Positions 18,713 to 25,976 of a DNA stretch of 64,000 nucleotides are shown in pieces; the stretch's first letter is position 1, and every line of letters starts with the position of its first letter. The notes under the pieces are model-generated. The model did not search any database. It was not told the origin of the DNA and was given only the letters and a program-made list of their open reading frames with translations. The position numbers and the translations under genes are program-made. Origin of the DNA: Chloroherpetonaceae bacterium. Lineage in GTDB: Bacteria; Bacteroidota; Chlorobiia; Chlorobiales; Chloroherpetonaceae. The stretch lies in NCBI GenBank assembly GCA_028277445.1, contig JANQGG010000023.1:1-64000 (forward strand), written 5' to 3'.

Positions 18713-20311
18713 ATGCGTTTGCAAAAGTTTTCCTTTATAGTCATACAAAGAAATTTCTATCAGTTTTATTACCAAAAAGTTCATTGGCAGTTCACAAGAT
18801 TGCCTATCCAATTGCACCGGGCATGGCGGAATTTCAGTTTAGAAAAATGGTTTGAAAAGTTGCGGTGGTTATGGGTTTTACTTACTGGAGTTGGAATAGT
18901 TTGGTGGTTATTTGATTTTCCTTCATTTGAAGAATTTAAAAATATATTTCAATCCTTTATAGAAAGGGATAATCCACCATGGACACTCATTACACTTTTT
19001 CTTGGAACTCCTACTGCATATGTGATTTGGTTTTTTCGAGACAAGAACAACCGAATGCAAATTGAAAACCAACGCAAAGATATTAACCTTAAAGAATTTC
19101 AAAGGCTTTCAGAGTGGGTTTCTGGTCAGCATTTGCCTGAAAATACAGGTTTTGAATCCGGTGAAAAAAAAATACCAGTTGAAACAAATGAAGCTTTTAA
19201 AAGCCAGAAAAGCATTCTAAAAAGCAACCTGACAAAATATGATGGCGCGGCGGCTTTACAAATTGCAGCGATTTACCAGCTTGAAGCCTTTTTAAAAGGC
19301 GATTATGGAAACTCGTTCCGCCGCCCGGCCTTTCAATTGCTTAAAAGCCTTTGGCTTTCACTAATGTACTCTAATGTTCAAGCATGGAATGAGGTTGAGA
19401 ATAAATTAAAAGAAATCATTGATAATTCTATAAATAAACAGAAATGGGATGATTGGACTGAAAATAATTTTAAGCTATGGCAAGAAAGCTTTAAAGCAAC
19501 CTATAGCACAGTTGGTCAAGCTCTGGTAACGGTTTTAGGTGCTAAATCAGGTAGTATTCTTAGAAATCATTCAAAAGATTTGCAATTCACAATTTTAGCT
19601 GGATTTAATCATGGATTACCAAGTTTAGAACGCTTTGAACTAGATGGTTTAAATTTAGAAGGAATTGGGTTTCATAATGCTGAATTAAATAAATCCAATT
19701 TTCAAGGATCTAAACTTAGTATCTCAAATTTTCAAGGGGCGTATTTAGAAAATGCAAAAATTCAAGGCGCAAAGCTTTTATTTGCTAATCTTCAAATGGC
19801 AAAACTAAATGAAGCTAATTTAAATGGTATTGATTTTTCTAATGCGAAGTTAAATGCGGCTAATCTATATGAAGCACGCCTTGAATATGCGTCACTAATT
19901 AGAGCAAATCTTATTTTTGCTGGACTTAATAATGCAAAATGTAATAAAGCAAATTTTATGATGGCTAATTTATTTGGTGCTTCTCTTATTGAATCAAGTT
20001 TACAAGAAGTTAATCTTAAATATGCATGGTTATATCTCTCAAATCTAGGTAAGGCAAATTTACAATTTGCAGATCTTAGTAGTGCAAACCTTAAAGTCTC
20101 TAATTTAGAAAAGGTAAATCTTAAGGGAGCAAATCTTAGAAATATTGAAATCGATGAGAAAACATTTTTCGAAGGTGCAACAGCAGATCAACATACAATC
20201 ATTGAAGTTGGTGAATATGATTCAAAGTTAGAGTTTGTTCGTGATGAAGTAAAAAGCAACGCTTTGCGCGAGCAGATGGAGAGGCAGGGGTTGGAATTTG
20301 TGGATGATTAA
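18713..20311 (+). CDS. Membrane-anchored pentapeptide-repeat protein
   Basis: The 532-residue protein has two hydrophobic segments (about 51-68, LRWLWVLLTGVGIVWWLF, and 90-108, LITLFLGTPTAYVIWFF). A soluble helical region with KYDGAAALQIAAIYQLEAFLKGDYGNSFRRPAFQLL follows. From about 306 to 475 there are over thirty A(N/D)LxX-type pentapeptides (ANLNGI, ANLYEA, ANLIFA, ADLSSA, ANLKVS), which fold as a right-handed beta-helix. A short acidic C-terminus closes it. Function unknown; related proteins may sense or bind something at the inner membrane. Base composition is more AT-rich than its neighbours and repeats flank it, which suggests acquisition. The start is uncertain because no good ribosome site precedes the ATG. 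Confidence 0.85.
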   Translation: MRLQKFSFIVIQRNFYQFYYQKVHWQFTRLPIQLHRAWRNFSLEKWFEKLRWLWVLLTGVGIVWWLFDFPSFEEFKNIFQSFIERDNPPWTLITLFLGTPTAYVIWFFRDKNNRMQIENQRKDINLKEFQRLSEWVSGQHLPENTGFESGEKKIPVETNEAFKSQKSILKSNLTKYDGAAALQIAAIYQLEAFLKGDYGNSFRRPAFQLLKSLWLSLMYSNVQAWNEVENKLKEIIDNSINKQKWDDWTENNFKLWQESFKATYSTVGQALVTVLGAKSGSILRNHSKDLQFTILAGFNHGLPSLERFELDGLNLEGIGFHNAELNKSNFQGSKLSISNFQGAYLENAKIQGAKLLFANLQMAKLNEANLNGIDFSNAKLNAANLYEARLEYASLIRANLIFAGLNNAKCNKANFMMANLFGASLIESSLQEVNLKYAWLYLSNLGKANLQFADLSSANLKVSNLEKVNLKGANLRNIEIDEKTFFEGATADQHTIIEVGEYDSKLEFVRDEVKSNALREQMERQGLEFVDD

Positions 20312-20399
20312 GCTAAAGAACATTTGTTGAACATGCGCTTATCGGAAATGTTGCTTTGGAAAAATGCATAGGCTTCTTCACCCTGAAAAACATGTAACA

Positions 20400-20465
20400 C
20401 ATCCCCGGCTCTCTCAAGAGGAGAGAAATCTCTAAGTCCCGTCTTCAGAAGGGATTTAGCGGCGC
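20400..20465. repeat. Small inverted-repeat fragments upstream of gcvH
   Basis: CTCTCTCAAGAGGAGAG and a weak pair around AAGTCCCGTCTTCAGAAGGGA look like pieces of a short dispersed repeat. The rest of 20312-20602 (291 bp) shows no gene, and I see no recognisable glycine-riboswitch core before gcvH. Confidence 0.35.
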
Positions 20466-20602
20466 GTTGATTTTATAACGCCAACACAATTTCCTCGCAA
20501 AAACCTTTCGATTTCAAGCGTTTCCATTTTACCATCCCTGAAAAAATGTTACATTAGGAGCTGTTAGAAATCTTATCTGATAACCAAAAAACTCGACTCA
20601 AG

Positions 20603-20983
20603 ATGAACTTTCCTGATGATCTCAAATACACCAAAGAACATGAATGGGTTAAAGTGGATGGAAATACGGCCATTGTTGGAATTACCGACTTTGCGCAATC
20701 CGAACTCGGCGATGTGGTATTTGTAGAACTTAAAGATGTGGGGACTAAGCTTCAGCAGCATGATGTATTTGGCACGGTTGAAGCAGTGAAAACCGTATCG
20801 GATTTATTTGCTCCGGTTGCCGGGGAGATTGTGGAAGTAAATATTGATTTGGAAACTGAGGCTGAAAAAGTCAATCAAAGCCCTTATGAAGAGGGTTGGA
20901 TGGTAAAGATCACCATGGAGGATCAGTCGCAATTGGAAGGTTTAATGAGCGCTGAAGATTATAAAACGCACATTGGAGAATAA
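20603..20983 (+). CDS. gcvH: Glycine cleavage system H protein
   Basis: GcvH is the lipoyl shuttle of glycine cleavage. The 126-residue protein begins YTKEHEWVKVDGNTAIVGITDFAQSELGDVVFVELKDVG. The lipoylated lysine sits in GTVEAVKTVSDLFAPVAGEIVEVN, and the C-terminal SPYEEGWMVKI is typical. The ATG at 20603 matches the family start. gcvPA begins 27 bp downstream on the same strand. Confidence 0.97.
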   Translation: MNFPDDLKYTKEHEWVKVDGNTAIVGITDFAQSELGDVVFVELKDVGTKLQQHDVFGTVEAVKTVSDLFAPVAGEIVEVNIDLETEAEKVNQSPYEEGWMVKITMEDQSQLEGLMSAEDYKTHIGE

Positions 20984-21010
20984 CATCAAATACAAATTGT
21001 AGAGAACCAC

Positions 21011-22345
21011 ATGCCATTTATACCCAATACCGATGCGGACCGTCAAGAGATGTTAGCAAAAATTGGCGTCAAACGCTTTGAAGAGTTGATTGAAAACATC
21101 CCTGAAAAAATTCGACTAAACGAGCCGTTGAATTTACCGGAAGCCTTATCAGAAATGGAGGCTTTGGAAGAGCTAAAATCAATGGCTTCTCAGAATACAA
21201 GTACCGACGAGGCCATTAGTTTTTTAGGTGGCGGCGCTTATGATCATTTCATCCCGTCTGCAGTTGGCGCTATAACCTCACGAAGTGAATTCTATACAGC
21301 ATACACACCATATCAGGCTGAAGTCAGCCAGGGTACGTTGCAGGTGATTTATGAATTTCAAAGCATGATCTGCAATCTTACCGGAATGGATGTGGCCAAC
21401 GCTTCCATGTACGATGGCGCAACGGCGCTTGCCGAAGCTATGCTTTTATGCGTTGCTCAGAAAAACCGGTATGAGGTTGTTATTGCCGGTAAGATCAATC
21501 CCAATACGGTTGAGGTCATGAACACCTATGCGGTGGGTCAAGATATTGAAATTAAACAATCGGCATTAACTAATGGCGGCGCGGATTTGGATAGCGTTGC
21601 TGGTTTGATGTCTGAAAACACGGCTGCTTTGATCGTTCAGCAGCCAAATTTTTATGGTTGTTTAGAAGAAGTCCATCAATTGCAGGAATTGGCTGCTCAG
21701 CATGGCGCATTGTTTGTGGTTTCTGTTGATCCTATATCGCTTGGGTTATTAGAAGCCCCCGGCAATTATGGCGCTGATATTGTAGTTGGGGAAGGCCAGG
21801 TTTTTGGAAATACGCTCAGCTATGGCGGTCCTTACCTTGGGTTGTTTGCGGTTAAAAAACCATTGATCCGAAAAATACCCGGAAGGCTTTCTGGCATCAC
21901 CATCGATAAAGAAGGCAAGCAAGGCTTTATTTTAACGCTTCAAACCCGAGAGCAGCACATTCGTCGCGAAAAAGCCACATCGAACATCTGCACCAACCAG
22001 GCATTGAATGCGCTCTGTGCAAGCGTATACCTTGCGTTGATGGGTAAATCGGGGTTGAAGGAAGTTGCCGAACTTTCACTTCATAAAGCGCATTATCTGG
22101 CTGATGAAATCCAAAAGATAGAAGGATTCAAAGTAAAACACACGCGGTCATTTTTTAAGGAATTTGTTGTGGAAACACCAGTTCAAGCTTCAAAAATCAT
22201 CACTGACTTAATGGCTAAACAGATTCACGCTGGCATTAATATCAATCCAAACGCTGATAACGAGCTCTTGATTGCCGTTACGGAAAAACGTACCAAACGT
22301 GAAATGGATACGTTTGTTGAAGCATTGCAATCGTTTGCGGTCTGA
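21011..22345 (+). CDS. gcvPA: Glycine dehydrogenase (decarboxylating) subunit 1
   Basis: GcvPA is the first half of the split, pyridoxal-phosphate-dependent P protein, which decarboxylates glycine and passes the aminomethyl group to GcvH. The 444-residue protein has FLGGGAYDHFIPSAVGAITSRSEFYTAYTPYQAEVSQGTLQ, YEFQSMICNLTGMDVANASMYDGATALAEA and REQHIRREKATSNICTNQALNAL, all GcvPA signatures. The lysine that binds the cofactor lies in GcvPB, which is not in this window. gcvT is also absent here. A strong terminator follows. Confidence 0.97.
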   Translation: MPFIPNTDADRQEMLAKIGVKRFEELIENIPEKIRLNEPLNLPEALSEMEALEELKSMASQNTSTDEAISFLGGGAYDHFIPSAVGAITSRSEFYTAYTPYQAEVSQGTLQVIYEFQSMICNLTGMDVANASMYDGATALAEAMLLCVAQKNRYEVVIAGKINPNTVEVMNTYAVGQDIEIKQSALTNGGADLDSVAGLMSENTAALIVQQPNFYGCLEEVHQLQELAAQHGALFVVSVDPISLGLLEAPGNYGADIVVGEGQVFGNTLSYGGPYLGLFAVKKPLIRKIPGRLSGITIDKEGKQGFILTLQTREQHIRREKATSNICTNQALNALCASVYLALMGKSGLKEVAELSLHKAHYLADEIQKIEGFKVKHTRSFFKEFVVETPVQASKIITDLMAKQIHAGININPNADNELLIAVTEKRTKREMDTFVEALQSFAV

Positions 22346-22389
22346 TATTCTTTAGAGCAACACCTAAAAACGAAGTTTTCCAATATTAG

Positions 22390-22445
22390 AACGACTCAAA
22401 CAAAACCTTAGGATGTATCCATTTGTTTGAGTCGTTTCTTTTTAA
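22390..22445 (+). terminator. Rho-independent terminator of gcvH-gcvPA
   Basis: A perfect 15-bp stem (arms 22390-22404 and 22422-22436, AACGACTCAAACAAA and its complement) with a 17-nt loop, followed by a T-rich tract TTCTTTTT. Confidence 0.88.
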
Positions 22446-22511
22446 ACACTCATAACAAAAAAAGGCCGACATCTCTGCCTGCCTCTTGTAAAGACGCATG
22501 AGTACCAGCTT

Positions 22512-22699
22512 AACAAGAGGCTGTCTCAAAAGGGTAATTTAGTCGGGAAAGGGGTACTAAAAACGAGCCCCTTTTTCTTTACTCAAATCAATATAAATTA
22601 TTATAAAATAAACACTTAAAAAGAAATAACTAAAAGTTGATCCTACTCCGAAATTATTGAAAATTACATTTATTTTGACTTATGAGACAGCCTCTTGTT
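22512..22699. mobile_element. 188-bp MITE-like element with IS-type termini
   Basis: A perfect 17-bp terminal inverted repeat AACAAGAGGCTGTCTCA lies at 22512-22528 and, inverted, at 22683-22699. 'GAGGCTGTCTCA' resembles the ends of several IS families. The interior is AT-rich and non-coding, with one small hairpin (AAAGGGG..CCCCTTT). It has no transposase, so it would need one in trans. A possible short TT target duplication flanks it. The 22346-22830 gap otherwise holds the gcv terminator and short repeats. Confidence 0.65.
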
Positions 22700-22779
22700 T
22701 TTGAAGCTACATTCGTCAGCACAGGAAAAATTCGTCATGATTCATTTGTTTTTTGGCTATCTACGCTAAAAATTTGCAC

Positions 22780-22808
22780 TTGTAAAGACGCAATGCATTG
22801 CGTTTTTA
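22780..22808. repeat. Short palindromic repeat around AAGACGCAATGCATTGCGTT
   Basis: TGTAAAGACGCAATG and its inverted partner CATTGCGTTTTTAC form a near-perfect palindrome just downstream of the GLUG gene. A partial copy (TTGTAAAGACGCATGAG) lies at about 22486-22502 before the MITE. On the minus strand it could form a weak hairpin after the GLUG gene, but no strong U-run follows. Confidence 0.5.
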
Positions 22809-22830
22809 CCAATAATATGTTCATATGAGA

Positions 22831-24834
22831 CTATTTCACCAGCATCATTTTTTTAGTTTGAACCTCATTGCCGGCTACCAATTGATAAAAATACACGCCG
22901 CTGGAGACCTGGGAACCGTTGAACTGAACCGAGTTTAGTCCTTGCTCAGCCTGAAGTGTTTCATTGTAGATAACTTGCCCGGTGATGTTAAAGATTCTTA
23001 ATGTTGCTTTACCGGCTGATTTCATGTTGAACTGAATGGTTGTTTCGGGGTTAAACGGATTCGGGTAATTTTGATTCAACGCGAACGACGTTTCGCCCTC
23101 CACGTTTAGTGTAACGGTTTGTTCATACGAATGTACAAGCCCGCTATTATCCACGCTTTTTAACTGGTAAGTGTATGTTCTATCGGTTTGGATCAAGTCA
23201 TCGGTAAAAGTGTAGTGATTACTATTCAAAGCCGTTCCGTGGCCTTTTAAAGCTGAGTTATATACATAACTGCCAATTTCTACGCTATCCCTGTAAAGGA
23301 TAAATCCTAAATTATCCGTTTCGGAATGTGTTGTCCAGTTCAGTGTTGCACCGGTTTTAGATGGCGCGACGGAGAAACCGGCCAGTTCTACCGGTAACGG
23401 ATTATCGCTTCCACCGCCAATGGTAAATTGGCGATTGAGAGGCACATGATGTGTACTCAAGACAAATACCCGAATTGTATCAGGAGCCAGACTAAAATCT
23501 AAAGTTCCGCCTAGATCTTGAATATTTTGCCATGCGGAGTTGGAATCGGAGCGAGTCAGAACCGTTAAGGTTTCATAATCAGTAATTCCTGAAAGACCTG
23601 AAATATCAAAGGCGAGGCTGTAAGAAAAGAACGGGAAAGGGTTGCAACTACATGCGGTTTGCGTAGTCCAATAGCGGGGCGCCACATGATATATTCCGTT
23701 AGGCAATGAGCCGTGTATATTTGGCTTGCTTTGGGTTTTAAGGTGGAACAACGTGACGTCGCAGAGATTAAGGGATAGAATTTGTAAGGTTGTCCCTGCA
23801 TTTAGAAAATGTTGCGGCTTATTGTTGCACATACAAATTGTAATGGTATTGCTGTTTTCCCATGTAAGAAATGGAAACCCGGAGTTTGTGGAATCATCAA
23901 TATGCCAGTAGTCTTCGGTTTGATTATCATGATATGGGTTTGTGATAAAATCCCAAGCATTCGTAAGACCAGTTACAAATAAATGTGTAAAGGTTGCCAC
24001 ATCTTTCATTTCCGAAGAGGTTTTACCATGAACCCTCGATTCGAGAATGGTTTGATTGCCTACGCCATCATCCGGGTTTGGTAAGCCGGATGTTTCGGTG
24101 TTCCAAAAAGAATTAATAATTAATCCTGAAGAAGAGTTATATCCAACAACCCCGCCAACATTGGTTGCCCCGGTTATTTGTCCGGTAGCAAAATTATTTT
24201 CAACAGTGTGGGAATGATTATAACCAACAATGCCGCCAACATTTGATGTCCCGTTAACAGTGGCTGTTGAGTAGTTGTTCTTAAGAATGCCATCAATGTT
24301 GTAACCGACAATGCCACCAATGTTGGATGAGCCATTCACGCTTCCCATCGTAAAGCATTCCGAAATTGTTGAGTTGCCATTATAGCCCACAAGCGCGCCG
24401 ACAAAACTATTGCCGGTTATTTCAGCGTTGGTAAGCCCCAAACGTTTAATGGTTGCAAATGGCGATGTATAACCAAATAAACCGATATAGACTAATGAAG
24501 AGCGATTGATCGCGAGACCATCAATTCTGTGCCCATCACCATCATAGGATCCTGAAAAAGGATTTGCAAAATCGCCAATGGGTAAAAAGCCTTCGTAAGC
24601 GCCGCCATCGCCATCATCCCAGTTTTGGGTATCGGTTGCATCGATATCGGCAGTTTGTTTAAAATATTTATTCCATTCACTGATGTTGAGCGATAGCCAA
24701 TACAGGTTTTCAACAGAAGTAATTAAGTAAGGGGTTTCTTGAGAACCATTACCATCAGGTGGAATAGCGGTTTGCGCATATAAATGTTGGGTTAATGAAA
24801 AAATGAATAAAAACAGCGTAAATCGTTTCATCAT
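22831..24834 (-). CDS. Secreted GLUG-motif protein with type IX secretion sorting domain
   Basis: The 667-residue protein starts with signal peptide MMKRFTLFLFIFSLTQHLYAQ. Residues ~25-130 resemble the region before GLUG repeats (GSQETPYLITSVENLYWLSLNI). Several GLUG units follow (FVGALVGYNGNSTISECFTMGSV, NIGGIVGYN, NVGGIVGYN, NVGGVVGYN, to ~260). A middle beta-rich part includes a fibronectin-like stretch (LNWTTHSETDNLGFILYRD). The C-terminus (~587-667) is a T9SS type A sorting domain: NQNYPNPFNPETTIQF, LRIFNITGQVIY, GVYFYQLVAG, KKMMLVK. It is probably a surface or released adhesin-like protein. Its presence implies a type IX secretion system elsewhere in the genome. Confidence 0.88.
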   Translation of the reverse strand: MMKRFTLFLFIFSLTQHLYAQTAIPPDGNGSQETPYLITSVENLYWLSLNISEWNKYFKQTADIDATDTQNWDDGDGGAYEGFLPIGDFANPFSGSYDGDGHRIDGLAINRSSLVYIGLFGYTSPFATIKRLGLTNAEITGNSFVGALVGYNGNSTISECFTMGSVNGSSNIGGIVGYNIDGILKNNYSTATVNGTSNVGGIVGYNHSHTVENNFATGQITGATNVGGVVGYNSSSGLIINSFWNTETSGLPNPDDGVGNQTILESRVHGKTSSEMKDVATFTHLFVTGLTNAWDFITNPYHDNQTEDYWHIDDSTNSGFPFLTWENSNTITICMCNNKPQHFLNAGTTLQILSLNLCDVTLFHLKTQSKPNIHGSLPNGIYHVAPRYWTTQTACSCNPFPFFSYSLAFDISGLSGITDYETLTVLTRSDSNSAWQNIQDLGGTLDFSLAPDTIRVFVLSTHHVPLNRQFTIGGGSDNPLPVELAGFSVAPSKTGATLNWTTHSETDNLGFILYRDSVEIGSYVYNSALKGHGTALNSNHYTFTDDLIQTDRTYTYQLKSVDNSGLVHSYEQTVTLNVEGETSFALNQNYPNPFNPETTIQFNMKSAGKATLRIFNITGQVIYNETLQAEQGLNSVQFNGSQVSSGVYFYQLVAGNEVQTKKMMLVK

Positions 24835-24959
24835 GAATTGGGGTTTAAAGATTGAAGTACTCTATTGCTCAGGATCAAAAACTTATAGCACCATTTCATC
24901 GTGCGTAATTCAAATATTCCAAAAAAACGCGAAATGAATCAGCAGCTCAGTTGTTATGC

Positions 24960-25100
24960 TGTCTTAGGGTTTCAATACCCTGCAGCTTGCTCTGGAATCG
25001 TCACTCCTGCGCATGCCACGGAGAATCGGGTTGAATGGCCAAAGAGTTATGCTTCTGGATGCCGGATCGAGTTCGGCATAACGTCTAATAGCCAATGGTT
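24960..25100. repeat. Composite of dispersed repeat fragments
   Basis: TTTCAATACCCTGCAGCTTGC, a 'GTCACTCCTGCGCATGCC' box related to the GTCATGCCTGCGCAGG copy at 18225, and 'GCTTCTGGATGCCGGATC..TTCGGCATAACGTC' look like stacked pieces of intergenic repeat families. An 86-codon open frame (24901-25161) crosses them but resembles no protein. The rest of 24835-25245 is AT-rich and without a gene. Confidence 0.5.
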
Positions 25101-25245
25101 GCCGCGGGGTAGCTTATTTTTGAAACTAGAAATCAGGGAAAATCCTTTATGTTTGATATAAGATATGCCAGGGGACAATTCTCTCGGCAAGTATAGTAAA
25201 ATATTATATAATAAAAAAATAAGTCATTTAGAAAACACACTCACC

Positions 25246-25923
25246 ATGAACAATTCTTTTCCTGCGGCAACCGAGAAATTCTTCATTGATCTTAAAGAGA
25301 ACAACACCAAAGAATGGTTTGAAGATAACCGTGAGCGTTATAACAATGAAGTTTTGTTTCCGGCACAAGCATTTGTTGAGTTATTAGGCGCTGAGGCCAA
25401 AACCTTACGACCAGCCATTCAGGCTATCCCAAAAATTGATAAATCCATTTTCCGTTTGCACCGGGATGTACGGTTCAGCCCGAATAAATCGCCTTATAAA
25501 ACACATTTGGGCATTTTTCTTTGGGAAGGAGAGCGAAAAAAAATGGAATGCCCCGGATTGTATTTCCATATTGAACCCGGCCAATATTTTGTTGGCGTTG
25601 GACTGTATATGTTTCCGCCTGATTTGCTCAAAGTGTATCGCAAAGCCGTCTCTCAGCCTGATAATGCCTTGGCATTGCACACGATTATGGAACCTTTAAA
25701 AAAAGACAATCATATTGAATTGTGTAATAAGCACTTTAAAAAAACACCACGAGGGTTTCAGGCCGATTTTCCTCATAGCGAGTATCTGCTTTATAATGGG
25801 TTATTTGGGATGATATCTGGGTCAGATTTTAGCGCCATTGAAGGAGAAAAAGCGCCGATGTTTTGCATGGATGGATTTCGGAAAATGCTGGATTTGCATA
25901 TTTGGCTGGTTGAAAATTTATGA
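25246..25923 (+). CDS. DUF2461 / TIGR02453 family protein
   Basis: The ATG at 25246 is the natural start (MNNSFPAATEKFFIDLKENNTKEWFEDNRERY); an open extension of 27 codons upstream is not family-like. The 225-residue protein has the family blocks NTKEWF..NR..Y, 'SIFRLHRDVRFSPNKSPYKTHLGIFLWEG', YFHIEPGQYFVGVGLYMFPPDLLKVYRKAV and the C-terminal 'F..GF'. The widespread domain has no established reaction. It stands alone and ends 3 bp before a terminator hairpin. Confidence 0.9.
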   Translation: MNNSFPAATEKFFIDLKENNTKEWFEDNRERYNNEVLFPAQAFVELLGAEAKTLRPAIQAIPKIDKSIFRLHRDVRFSPNKSPYKTHLGIFLWEGERKKMECPGLYFHIEPGQYFVGVGLYMFPPDLLKVYRKAVSQPDNALALHTIMEPLKKDNHIELCNKHFKKTPRGFQADFPHSEYLLYNGLFGMISGSDFSAIEGEKAPMFCMDGFRKMLDLHIWLVENL

Positions 25924-25928
25924 TGAAA

Positions 25929-25959
25929 AAAGCCCTTGGTTAATGATACCAAGGGCTTT
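25929..25959. terminator. Bidirectional terminator between convergent genes
   Basis: Stem AAAGCCCTTGGT / ACCAAGGGCTTT (12 bp) around the loop TAATGAT, with A- and T-rich flanks. It serves the DUF2461 gene on the plus strand and the VIT-VWA gene on the minus strand. Confidence 0.85.
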
Positions 25960-25976
25960 AAACTGCAATTGCTTAA

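Noticed and set aside
18473-18817. Minus-strand open frame of 114 codons
   Set aside because: It overlaps the 24-bp palindrome and the start of the pentapeptide gene, with no recognisable domain.
20312-20602. Glycine riboswitch upstream of gcvH
   Set aside because: No recognisable glycine-aptamer core or tandem arrangement; only small repeat pieces are visible.
24901-25161. Open frame of 86 codons
   Set aside because: It runs across stacked dispersed-repeat fragments, has no ribosome site and resembles no protein.
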